A stretch of 40,324 bases of DNA from Heterotrichella gracilis. Its lineage: Eukaryota; Sar; Xanthophyceae; Tribonematales; Xanthonemataceae. The position numbers and the translations under genes are program-made. The notes below the pieces were generated by a model that saw only the letters and a list, made by a program, of their open reading frames with translations, had not been told where the DNA came from and did no database searches. This document shows positions 1-11,300 of this stretch, piece after piece. The stretch is taken from NCBI GenBank assembly GCA_032358255.1, contig JAULBX010027197.1, positions 1 through 40,324 of the forward strand. Direction: 5' to 3'. How positions within the stretch are numbered: position 1 is the stretch's first letter; each line of letters opens with the position of its first letter.

Positions 1-2107
1 AGCTGCGTGGCGCCGCATGTGCAAGACTGACTGCTAATCTGGCTATTTTGCTGGAATGCATGTAACTAACTAACTATATTTGAGGCAAGGCCCTCACCTT
101 ACTCCGGAGGACCTCGTGTACTGCAAATGTGGTCACAGGCTCCCTCTCCATGTTCAGGTCCCACAGCTTGAGGTGCATGAAGTCTCTCGACAGCATGTAC
201 CTCCCATCTCTGCTGAACTTGACGTCAGAGATGCTGGAGATGATCTCAGAGAAAAAGTTCTTGTCACTCTACAACAGCACAATAAATCAGTCACTTGAAT
301 TTCTACCTGTGACTATGTCTGATCTGCATTCCGTTGATTATTTACACTGCACATGACCACACACAAATGTGAACACCAATCTACGCCTTTTACCAGATGC
401 AGATGAGTTGTTTATTTCGCCTGTACGCCTGTACGCCTCTACATTCTTATTGGCTGAGCACACACTAAAAATGAGTTCCCTTGCTCCAGCCCAGCTTACC
501 TGCGATTCGTCGTGCTCAAAAGCCTTTGCATGCTGATCGCACAGCGCCGAATGCCGCATGTCTGACAACCGTATGCAGCCCTTGCTGCTGCTGTAAGCAA
601 ACACATGGCAGTGCACCGGATGGAATTCAGCACAGGTGATGACCTGCAAGCAAGCCATAACATTCCCCAGTGAGCAACCTTTCAGTGATCGCACCCTAAT
701 CGTGCATGCATTCGCCAGCAATGATTGACTTCACGCATACCTCCGTCAGATCCTCCATGTTTGCTGGCTTGATATCCAGGACATTGAAGCTCTGGTCGGT
801 CACGTCCAGGTGCCACAAGTTCACTCGCAGGTCATCCGCTGACAAAAAGGTCTCCTGATCGCTGCTCATGGATATCGAGTTGATGTGGTATGTGTGGGCA
901 TTGGCGTATGTCTTTCGGCATTTTGCCGCCAGAATGTTTTCTGTGCTGGCAATCTGCACACAACAAGCATTGTCAAGAAAGTTCATATAATGCGATGGCC
1001 GTTTGAGGACTTGACTGGCCATTCTCACACCTTGGGCAGTCGAATTGGCAGCAGAAGCTTCTGCTCTGTCAAGGCAGCAACCTTACTGCTGAAACTGGCC
1101 ACATTGCCGTTCAACCTCAGCCTGGAGGCATACCCAATTGAGTGAATTCAAGGGTAACGGTTCACAGTGTGAGCAGTGCCCAACAGCTCAACACAACAGG
1201 CGTACCCAGTGGTTGTGCTCCAAGACGTGTGTGGACCTCCAAGGTTGAAATCGGTGACGTTTGCCACCTTCTTCTCGTACACCTGGTAGCAGAGCGTGGG
1301 TAGGGGTGACTTCACAGCGCCAACACATAACACCCTATACTACCAAAACAGCAGTCCTGTGCCACAATGCATACCTTCCAGAGCTTGATGGTCTTATCGT
1401 TCGTGGACAGCAGCAACCGCCTGTTGTTTGAGCCCTTGCACCAGCGCACTTTGTTAATTTTCTCCTCAATCTCCAAACTCTTGAGGTAATCAAACTCTGG
1501 CTCGTGCGACTGGAACTCGGTGAGGTACCGGTACTCGTAAGTGGGACCTCTCAATGGCTCTCGTTGGTCTTGTGACACAGGCTTCTGCTTGCAAGCAGCA
1601 CATAACCGGTGAGCACGTTCCGCATTGCCAGCACCATTCCAGCATGCCATTCAATGTGGGTGGGTGGAACAGCGTGGCAGATGCCCAATGTGGACACAGC
1701 AGACGTACCGGTGGTGGAGAACCCCTCTCAAACAGGACAACCCGCCCTCCCTTGTCCCCAGTGGCCAGGTGCTGGCCATCATGGTCAAACTCAACAGCAG
1801 AGATGATATCAGCTGCAATACAACAGGTGTCAGCTCTTCGAACAGAAGACGAATGTGGCAGCACAATATTCACAGGCTCTTTATATTCTTTGTCACAAGC
1901 AGAGAGCCGTCCAGGGACAGTGTGGCACCAAAGATGGGCGACGTTGCCATTTGCATGCATATCAACTCAGCGGCATCCGGGCACACCTTCCTGGATCTCC
2001 TCCCCAGGCGTCCTCTCTCCAAAGCACTGGAGGAACTGCCACTCATTGGATTGTTGTTTAGAGTTCACGCCATTGGTGGACACAGTCGAAACTGGCACGT
2101 CATTCAT
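1..2107 (-). CDS. PP2A regulatory subunit B55 (WD40), 3' end missing
   Basis: Substrate-targeting B (B55/PPP2R2) subunit of protein phosphatase 2A, a seven-bladed WD40 propeller that binds the A/C core. Exons on the minus strand: 2107-1987, 1812-1709, 1584-1375, 1282-1206, 1121-1031, 953-741, 643-500, 268-98; phases agree at every junction and give 377 codons. The start is the ATG at 2107, in frame with the family N-terminus ([12 protein letters not shown]). Diagnostic blocks are [12 protein letters not shown] (about residues 59-70), [20 protein letters not shown] in exon 3, [11 protein letters not shown] and [13 protein letters not shown] in exon 6, and [13 protein letters not shown] in exon 7. 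Exon 8 ends in HEVLRSK at a GTGAGG donor; the remaining propeller blades lie left of the window. The linker in exons 4-5 differs from the animal and plant versions. Family assignment is secure from motif resemblance; individual exon ends are inferred. Confidence 0.93.
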
Positions 2108-3632
2108 GCTTGGTGCAAAGCGTTACCGGGTGATACCGCTTGGAGTAAAGTGTCCCAGCATCCGGAACACACCGATGAACCACCAAAAGTTACAGGACGC
2201 CGTCGTATGGCAAACACATGTATTCAGGATATCCGGTGTCCACACGCAAACGCTTGTCCCAAGTGGGCACTTGCCAATCTCGCTACAAGATGCCCGAATG
2301 TGAACTCGTTCTGTACCAGGCCCAAGGCGTACTTTCACTCAACGCGTTCAGTGAGACAGCGAGTTGTCACATGTTGCCAAACCGTGCGTTGTGGCTATCG
2401 GTGCGAACGGCGAACAAGAGTGCCAGCAGAAGTTTTAAACGGGAACCATATAAGGCCTGTACACACAGTGGAGGTGTATGTACACACAGGACCCTGGATC
2501 AAACTGCGGGTTTGCGAATAAACACGTCAAGTTTTGAGCGGAGTGGACAAGCGTTTACCCAAAGGCTTGTAACTTTATCTGCAGCTGGGTCAGAAGCCTG
2601 AGAAAGGGTCTGGGCACACTAACACACAGTCTCCCCCTTGGCCCAAGGCTTGAAGGCAGGCAGGCAGGCTGACATGGACACACAGACAAGTGGGCCGCCC
2701 CTGTGGGCAGTTTGCAACCTTGAACTTCTAGTTGAAGAGAGAGTTGTGTGCACTAGGAGTTCAGAGGTATGCACCAGTGACATAACTGTTTCCTGCGGAA
2801 GCCTTGTGGCATATGCAAGGTGGGAGGCCTCTGGCGCCACTGGGCAAGTGTGGACCTATTACTCCCAATCTTACAGTACTTGAGGGGGCTCTGCACACAG
2901 AACGAAACAAAAAGGAAGGTGACAGGACTGCAGTTCGCCCACTGGGGTCTAGCTCCAGTGGCATGCACAACACAATCAATCTCACGAGTTACGAGTGGGC
3001 TATATGGGCTGGGAATTCACATGCACATTAATGGAATAATGACATGCGACCACTATTTTCGTATTTATCAACATCAGGGAGTAAGCAGGGGCATTCGTTG
3101 GTGTACCGGGTGCAACTAGCAAAGCAACTGTCTACGCACCGACTGAAGTCCATAAGTTATCGCCTAGAGAATACCCTCTGCACTATTGCAAGAGTTTGGG
3201 ACACTGTAGCCTATGCAGTGCTGCACATATATGCCAAAAGGGGGGAAAAATGGACAGGTCAAGCTCAAGCACTCTGCGTGCCGCTGCCAAGAGGACAGAG
3301 CAGCAACTATTTTTATGTTATGCCACGCTATTGGGCTGCAGACATGGTTGAACCCAACGGGCAGCCAAAATCACCAACCAAGCACTGAAGCGTAGCTGTG
3401 CCGTTACTCCACACACCTCTCCTCCCAAAATAAGACTGAAGCTGAATCAGGTTTTTCAGCGTCACATATCGTGAATTGACAAAATATATGTGGTATGTCT
3501 AAACAGCGAACCGCCTCTGAAAATTTCACAGTACTGGCTGTCACGCGTCACGAGAGGGATTGCATTACTGAACACGTGTCCCCACACACTGCCCGTGCGC
3601 CTCTTGCCAAGCTGCCTGCCCCCGCAAGGGCT
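2108..3632. other. Intergenic: upstream of B55, downstream of GATA gene
   Basis: No convincing coding exon was seen on either strand; open frames are short, begin with non-ATG codons or lack splice context. The left part should hold the B55 promoter and 5' UTR, and the right part the GATA-gene 3' UTR. On the minus strand a TGTAA (the green-algal polyadenylation signal) lies at 2875-2871, about 760 nt past the GATA stop, but one such pentamer is expected by chance at that distance. Confidence 0.5.
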
Positions 3633-6600
3633 TTACTTGCTGCGCTTGCCATACTTCATGTAGCGCACGCCGCAAGCGTTGCACAGGGTCTTGGGTCCGT
3701 GAGGCCCCGCACGCCAGACGGGAGTTTGCTGCAGCATAGAGGGGCCCAAGTCAGGTGTGTGGCGGGGACAACCACTTGGTTCACATCAATTGCAACCACA
3801 ATTGATTGCAGCCACCTTCAACGCAGCAACAGCAGGCAGAGTTGCAGCATACACACCTGGGTGAAGCACTGTGTGCACTGCTGGCCGGGAGCCACTGTGA
3901 CCAGTGCCGGGGCTGGAGCTGCCGCAGCAGGCGCTGCTGTCGCGAGTGGGCGCTTCTTGCCGCGCACGTCCCTTTCGCTGGTTGCTGTGTTAGAGAGAGG
4001 CTTGCTCAGCTCCGCCGTTGCCGCTGCAGTCATGATCTTGTTGGCGCCCTTCCAGTCAGCTCTGTAGGAACACAGCAGGCCTTGTCAGCACCGCGGGACA
4101 GGCATGCACAGCAACAGCAACACAGGTACAGACCCCAAGGCAGTGGCAGACTAGTGCAGGACTAGGTTGTGCAAGGTGTCAAGAAACGTACCCGTCGCCG
4201 CTTCCGTTGGTGACAGTGCCAGTGCTGGTTTTCCCAGCAGTGTCAGCGTTGCTCGTGTTCTCATCAGAGTTGGACACTTGAGGAGAGTCCCCATCCCAGC
4301 CATGCTCTGTGGAAGTCTGGCTGCCAGTCCGCTGAAGCTTCCCGCGCTGCTCCCCAGCCACGGGGCCGCCACCCAGGGCAAACCCGCTTTGCATGGAGAA
4401 AATGCTGTCCCGCGAAATGCTTTTGTGCATCTTGTTGGGGGAGCAACGCTCTGGAGGCGGAGCTGTGGTGCCCAGCGAAGCTGACAGGCTCAGAGAGGGA
4501 CTGCACTGCAGTACACCTGTACGGGAAGCAGCACGAGTGAGCTACACGCAGACAAGATAATTTGACACAGCGCCAGCACAACTCCGGTAAGGCCATATTC
4601 GACACTTGGTCTAATTGCACTGAAATCAACCATTACCTGCCGTGAGCGTGGGGGACGTCCCAGCTGCCATCTTGCTGAGGCTGTCGCTTGACCCAAAAGC
4701 TGTGCTGGAGTCCTCTCCCATGCCCACCTCATCTCTGAAGTCATACCCTGCCTTTGACAGCTGCGCCCTGGGGTACGCCCGTGGACCGGGGATTGTCGCC
4801 CGGTTTTTGCACAGCCCCCTGTGCTTGTTCTCCCGGTTGCACCTGCATACATATCCAAGCCAGGCACGTAAGCACCACAGCAAGCACAGACTAGAAAAAG
4901 GAAAGCAAGCAGAAGGTTGACGTACATGCTGCTCTTCACACACCCACGGAAGGCCGACGTCTCCATTGGCTGTCCAGTCCTTTGAAGGTGTTGGTAGTTT
5001 CTCAGAGCCACCGTCAGCGGGGTTTTCGGTACAGGGGCTGCGCCACTGAAGGCCACTGCAGTGGGGAAGGGACACGGGGACGTCAGCCAGGCATAACCAG
5101 CAGCATGAGTGGCAGGCAATAACAAGGGCCAACAGTGGCAGGCGGGTGCGCAGTCACTTACCCTGCGCAGTCGCCACCGACTTGTTTTGCAGCAACATGG
5201 GGTGGACCACAGCGAAGGGTGCGTGACCCGAGCCATGCGCCTGGTGAATGTCGTTGCAGAGCATCAGATCCCCAGGCAGTGCTGCCACGCTGTGCTTGCA
5301 CAATAATGAGCTGGCAAGGCTCCCGGGCACGTCAAAAATGCTGGCATCTGACAAGTCCCCACTGCACAGCGGTAGCAGAAGTGAGGAGTTGATACACCGG
5401 GTGAAATGCACCGTTAACCAAACAGCATGACCCCAGTTGACAAAACAGACAGCAACAGTGAAGCTACCCACCTGTCAAGCCACCTACTGTCTTCCTGCTG
5501 GGCCTCAATCTCCTTTGCTTGCCTCTCCAGCTCAAAAGCGAAGCAGTTGGTTTCACTTGGACACCCATCTGACTCGGGGTTATCACTGTCAAAGTTTTCG
5601 AACTTGCCATATACGATACTCTCGTCCAGTCCGTCAAACACGTCCAGGACCTCCTGCAACCAGTTCAGCAGTTCAAGAGACACCAAGGGAATATATGCAC
5701 CAGAGGAGGGTGCCACTTGCATGCAGTGACGATACCCCCCGGCCCCACTGCCCAGCGGGTAACAACATCCGATACACGATGTGCACGCGAGTGAACGAGA
5801 TATGCTTCGAACGGTTGTGCATGACCGTTGCACACTTCAACCCGCGAAAACATATGACTAATAAGCGGTCATGCCAGGTGGGGTTCCTGCATCGGTGCCA
5901 ACGAAAGAAGCTGGTCCACCCGGGGCAAATACAGCTCTTGGAGCCCGTCCAACACGCACGCGTTCAAGCATAGACGACACCCGGGTTCGAAGGTGACATG
6001 ACGAGTGGATGGGTACCTGGTCCATGCTCGCAGCACACGCTGAAAACAGTGCGATGGTGCACCGGCTCTCCAGTGACTGAGAAAAGATACAGATCGAAAA
6101 GCTGCCAAGATGCGGTTGAGATACCAAGGGACGTTAATGAATTGTGCCTTGGGCAAGCTGCGTGAGCAGCTTCTCGGGAGAGAAGTTGCTACTCCATACC
6201 ACACCGAGGTTTGGTACACGTCAACAAACAAACTGATGTACCAAGCCGACCGCGGGTGCGTGGCCCGCTCGCAGCAGCGTTACCCGAACAAGAAAACGAA
6301 CGGTGAAGGTCACGGTATGCACTGAGTGATTCTGGGCACATACAGAGTTGCGCGAAAAAAGGTGCCCAAAAGGCACACTTTCAGCCCATGATGACATCCA
6401 CCGTGCAAGCCCAGGCCAGCGCCGCATCAGGCAACGAGAGTGCACAGAAGTGGCCGAGGGCATATACGCCGTGTGCCCGATAGTGGCATCGGGCCATCGC
6501 TGGCCCCAAGGAACGCGGAGCGAAGTGGACAAATTGATGTGATGCGGCAAAGAGCGGGAAAGTGTTCCCCGTGGGCATCACCCAGCAGGCAGGTTGCAAG

Positions 6601-6729
6601 CGCACGTACCAGGTTTGTTGACTGAACAGGGTCCTTCAGGAGCGAGCCCGTCGATGGACGCTGTTGCATGTGGTCATAGTCAGACCACAAGGACGCCTCC
6701 CGGTACTCATTAAACAGACCGTTGCTCAT
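3633..6729 (-). CDS. GATA-type zinc-finger transcription factor
   Basis: Predicted sequence-specific DNA-binding nuclear protein of 483 residues with one C-terminal GATA finger. Exons: 6729-6610, 5653-5484, 5361-5162, 5055-4926, 4842-4637, 4516-4192, 4061-3857, 3728-3633; phases match at all seven junctions. The finger is split by the last intron: C446-T-Q-C449, then 18 residues including [14 protein letters not shown], then C468-N-A-C471, then [12 protein letters not shown] and stop. The C-x2-C-x18-C-x2-C spacing is the plant class. The rest is low-complexity Ser/Thr/Gly/Ala-rich sequence and an acidic stretch in exon 2. Residues 202-218 form a C-x5-C-x5-H-x3-C motif split by intron 4, also found in the divergent neighbour at 8318. 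Exon 1 (ATG at 6729) and its 956-nt intron are the least certain part. The finger is certain; targets are unknown. Confidence 0.85.
4809..4942 (-). other. Cys/His motif C-x5-C-x5-H-x3-C in the GATA protein
   Basis: Residues 202-218 read [17 protein letters not shown]. The motif is assembled from the end of exon 4 and the start of exon 5; the intron (4925-4843) falls inside the Met codon before the second Cys. Spacing is identical to the two copies in the LW/SANT gene. Such spacing could bind one zinc ion, but that is inference. It is not the GATA finger, which lies about 230 residues further on. Confidence 0.6.
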
Positions 6730-8317
6730 CGTCAACAGCTTGGTGCCCTCGGAATGAGATACTGAGGTGGAGGACAAAACGGAGATGGTACAAGGCCTTC
6801 AATATGTGAAACACGCTCACCTGTAACGGTGGCAGTAACTAAGACCTTGCAGAAACAAGCGCAAAGTGGTCAACGACAGGGGAATTGGGCAGGTGCTTGG
6901 ACATATCTAGCTCCTGCAAAAGGTTCGGGCAAAGCTGGGCGAGCTGCAACCGTTCGACCAGCAACTTCCAAAATTTCACTCCTCGTTCATCTGGGTATCG
7001 TCATGCCCAATCACTCCTCGCTTCATTTGTGTATCGTCATCCCCTGACACCTTGCATTTGCGCGGGAACCACTGCATGGAGCCCAGTTTATGGGCTGGGC
7101 CAAACCATGTGACGAGCTGTTACAGGTGCCCGTCCTGGCCTTGGGCAGCTGTTAGCAGCGGCGTTGGAAGCGTGGGGACTGTTCTTCTGGGTGCAACACG
7201 TTTGGATCACAACCGCCGATCGGAGCAGGAACTCAGCAGGCATAGCACAACCGCTGACGTAAGACTTCCACTGGTTGAACGCGTTGGCAAAGCCGGCTGC
7301 GGGACTGGAAAGTGAAAGCATGCTGATGCTTGTTCTGGGAACTGGTACCTGAACCCTCATCCACGTCTGAGGCATCTCTTCAGCTGCAGCATGTGACGAC
7401 ATTCGGCCGGACACATTTGCAAGGAGGCAGACAGCCAAGAGCACGACATACAGCTCGGTATGTTCACCCACTTGCAACAGACCAGCACAATCCCTACGTG
7501 GACATCATCATGGCAGGTTCTGCAGAGGGGGTTTGGGGTTCTCCCTTAAGCAGCCAGATGTCACTGTCGGTACAGTCTGCAGCGTCAACGTTTTGGAGCA
7601 TGCCCCGATGTGCAACCCAACAGCGGGTTTGTCAGTGCGCAGCCTGGTCTCGCAGATATGACCACGCATGTCTCGTTGCCCTGGGTGTATCGGTAGCGTG
7701 GCTCTCCTCGCTGCTTGCAGCGTGTTGATAAGCTTTGGTTTGGCGCCAGTAGACTTTTGGTGATTCAAACGAGTGTTTTACCAAGATGGACTTCTTAGGA
7801 TCTGGCACGGTTGTACAGTTGACACGGTGTATTTGGGGACCAACACGTTGTTGCAACAGCTAACTTGAAGGCGACAGTTGTTTAGTGTTGCTTAGTTCGC
7901 CAGATGCCAGCGGTTGACTGCAGGTGCGCGCAATGGAGAGGGCCATAGCAGGCAGTGGTTTGGCAAGGTGTGTAGGGCTCGTGCGCGGGTTGGTGTTCAG
8001 ATTGGGGTACAGGTTGTCGTAATACACTTCTCCATGTTGGTGGGTTGTGTGCAACACCCTTGGAAGGCAAGGACCGAAAGGCGTGACCTGCACCCTAGGG
8101 GCACATTGGTTGCACATCTGAACAGCCACTTGGTTGTCAGCAAGGGAAGGGTTGGCACAGGTGCTGTGCCAATTACAGAGCCACAGTGTGGTGTTGAGCA
8201 TTCTGGGGTGCTGCATACTTGGTGACACTTAACCAAGGTACATGCTTCCACTTGCTCCTGAGGTTGGTGTGTTTGCTCAGCCACAAACGACTTGTCTTGC
8301 AGGTGACACAATAAGGA
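6730..8317. other. Divergent intergenic region between GATA and LW/SANT genes
   Basis: About 1.6 kb between two divergently oriented start codons, expected to hold both promoters and 5' UTRs. It contains an imperfect tandem repeat at 6976-7046. The longest open frame (minus, from 7477, 129 codons) starts with TTG and has no recognisable domain. No other element was identified. Confidence 0.5.
6976..7046. repeat. Imperfect 35/36-nt tandem repeat
   Basis: Two adjacent copies, 6976-7010 and 7011-7046, share the blocks TCACTCCTCG, TTCAT and GTATCGTCAT. They lie 250-320 nt upstream of the GATA start codon and could be regulatory, but nothing else supports that. Confidence 0.75.
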
Positions 8318-11300
8318 ATGCTACCTACGATGGCGTTTGACAGCAGGCATTCACAAGAGCTTGGCTTTCAGGACATGGGCGATAGCCACTGTATGTTCCG
8401 GGAGCACTTGGAAGAAGCAGCGCCCTTCAAAGGAAATTTAAATGGAGGTACTGAAGCTTTAAAACAGGACAACACCTGCCCACCAATGCCGGCAGATTCT
8501 CTTGACGTCAGTAGTGTTTGTATTGCATTGCAGTGCGTATGAATCAGACTGAGCAGCTTTGCCTCAGCAGCCACGCTTTTCCACCTGCAGTGGTGCCTGT
8601 TCACTGTGCCCAATGCCATACCAAATGTGTTGCCACCGTGTTGCCACAGGAGCCCACTCAAACAACACTTGCCCAAGATACGCACTCTGCACCAAACCAG
8701 CAGGTCACAGAGGTTACTGCAAACCACGCCCACCATGCACTTGGCTGAAAGGAAGTGAGTGCTTGCCATAATGTCGTGTGCGTTGGTCGGAGTGTGCCCA
8801 CTGGCCAGCTTGCCCACTGCTCACAGTGCTTTCCCTTCCAGGGCTGCCCATATCATTTGCTTTAATATATGTATGCTACCACTCCTGACTGGTTGTCCCA
8901 GTATGCTGACAACTGCGTTTTTTGTACAGCAGGTGCTTCCCATCTAACAGAATCCCTGGGCTGCCTCGACAACCCGCCTGCAATATCTGAGGAAAATGAA
9001 CCAGCGCAGAACGGCACTGTCAGAAAAAGTGGTGTACCTGAGATAAGTCAGCCCAGCCAACCTAGGTTCTACACTGTCCCAGACAACCACATTGCTGAAG
9101 CAAGCCAGAGCGCCCTGCCTGCAGCCACCGCAACCCAGCCTGCCTTGCCAGCGAGCAAGCCAGCGCCAGTGAAGTGCTCAAGGTCCACCTGGTGCAACAA
9201 GCCCACAGGCCATGCAGGGTTTTGCAACGTGGTGAAGAAACCCAAGCAGCCCAAGTACGCAGCTCTGAACAGCCTCAGCACAGCTGGCATCGAGAGGCAG
9301 CAGCATTCACACCCTCAGAAAAGAAAGGGGAAGCGCGGCAGGAGCACAGCCAGTAAAGCCAGGGAAATTCCTGTGGTCCTTGGGGAGATAGACAATGAGA
9401 GATCAGTGGAAGTGTCGCTGCACCCCCACAGCAGCGAGCTCCAGCAAGCGTTCTTTGCTGGTGCGTCCTCTTGTGCACCTGTTCTGCAAAACGTTGGGCC
9501 TCGCAACCGCTGGCGCGATGCCGCAAGCGTTGGTGCTCTGCCGCAGGGCCTGTCTGCTGTATCCAGTTGCGAGTGTGGGACCATGCTGTTGATCAATTGT
9601 CAATAACATGGCATTCAAACAATACAGTGACCATTGCCAAGCTGGGAACCATGCTGTGAGACAATTAAAACATTGAAAACATCTCACACCAATAATTTCA
9701 ATCCCCACCTTGACGGCCCATTGTCCCTTGCTGCAGGCACAGAAGTTGTGAAAGCGTCCCGCATCAAGCACATACTTCAGCCCAGCGTGAAGCGCATGCG
9801 GGTACTTGGAGCCGGGGACACCTGGCAGCAGGACACTTGGGCTGTGCCAGACTTCATTGGAGCAGAAACACACCCCCTGCTCCATGAGCTGCAAGCCGAC
9901 TCCAGCAAATGCAAGCTGTTGAGCTCCAACAGCAGTGCAGCTGTGGGTGCTGGTGCAGGTCTTGCGTATGGCGAGCACACGGGCATGGCATCAGACGAGG
10001 AAGGTGAGTACCTAAGCACCAATGCACGCGTTGCTGCATAGATGATAAACACAGTCTTTGCCGCACAATCTGATGCCATATATAAGTTATATATTTTGTA
10101 AGCCTAATTCCCTGGGACTCAAGAGCAAATGCAAATCAGGAACAAATGCACATCAGGAAAGAACTTGGCGAGAAAATACATATGTATTGCCTCTGGCGCA
10201 GGTGCAGTGGAGCTGGCAATCCAGCTGCTTCCTTCCTTGGCTGTGCTGCACACACCTGACTCGGCCACCGCACCCCCTCAGGCAGCAGCCGGCAGGCAGA
10301 ACAATTCCCAGGGTGGCCTCACTGGACTGCCTTGCCCAGCATCAATAGCAATGGGTGCACAGCCAGCATGCAGCAATGACAGTGATGAAGATGATGCAAG
10401 GGATCTGCTGATTGAGCACGTGCAGAATCCTCGGGATGTGGTGCGAAGAATGAGCGCGGCCAGCAAGCGGCTGTCAGGAGGGCTACCAGACTTCCAGAAT
10501 GCGCAGTCGCCGTCCTTGGCGGTGCCATTCCTGGTTGCCACCCCCACACTGCAGTCTGCCAGGTATGCTTTGCCATGCCACAGTGGGGGCAGAGCACCAT
10601 TGGCTGGGCATGGAGGGAGAACATCACGATGTACCTACACAGTGTACTGATTCAAGCAATGTTGCCCCCCATTTGCCCTGAACGGCTCAATTTTGTACTG
10701 CTGACCACCCACTTTGTTCCTGCAGGCAGACGAGCTATATTGAGCTTTCCCCAGCCGGACCTGGCCAGGTGTACATGCCACAGGATGGTGCCTTTGCATC
10801 CCCACTCGCAGAGACACCCATCGATCTGCAGTTGCTACGTGGCATGCACGACGGCGCTGGCAACATGTCCCTGCATTGGAGTGGTGGGATGCAGCTGTCT
10901 CCGCTCCCTATGCTCAACCCCGACAACCTTGTGAGGAGCTTGCATCAGCTCAGTCAGGAGTTCAGCTTGCCGGAGGGCCGGGAAATTGTGAGTGCTATCT
11001 GCAATTCAAAATTGCCATGGTTGGCCATTTGGTGTGATTTGAATGATGATGGTAGGGCCATAGTGGACGCGATGGTAGTGCCCTCCTGTTCAACCCTGGC
11101 ACCCCTGTTAAAGAACAGGCCGCATAGCATTGGGATTTTACCTGCATTTGAATTATGGCCCATTGTTACCATCTGACCATTTGCTGTGCCTGCAGCCGTT
11201 CACATGTGGCCTGGTCATCCAGCCACATGGCAGCAGCCACATACCTGGCTCTGGGCGCAGTCCCCTATTCAGCCATGAAGCAGAGTGGCACCTGAACAGC

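Noticed and set aside
1554..2521. Long plus-strand frames opposite the B55 gene
   Set aside because: They are antisense shadows of B55 exons; the minus strand carries unmistakable B55 motifs.
2938..2962. Inverted repeat CCACTGG / CCAGTGG in the B55 upstream region
   Set aside because: Arms of 7 nt are expected by chance in 40 kb and nothing around them suggests function.
5980..6000. GGGTTCGAAGG resembling a tRNA B box
   Set aside because: No A box or cloverleaf could be built around it on either strand.
5869..6231. 120-codon minus-strand frame within GATA intron 1, considered as an extra exon
   Set aside because: It has no acceptor/donor pair in phase with the neighbouring exons, while exon 1 and exon 2 join directly in phase.
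7088..7477. 129-codon minus-strand frame in the GATA/LW-SANT intergenic region
   Set aside because: It starts with TTG, has no clear domain and sits in a promoter region. Not supported.
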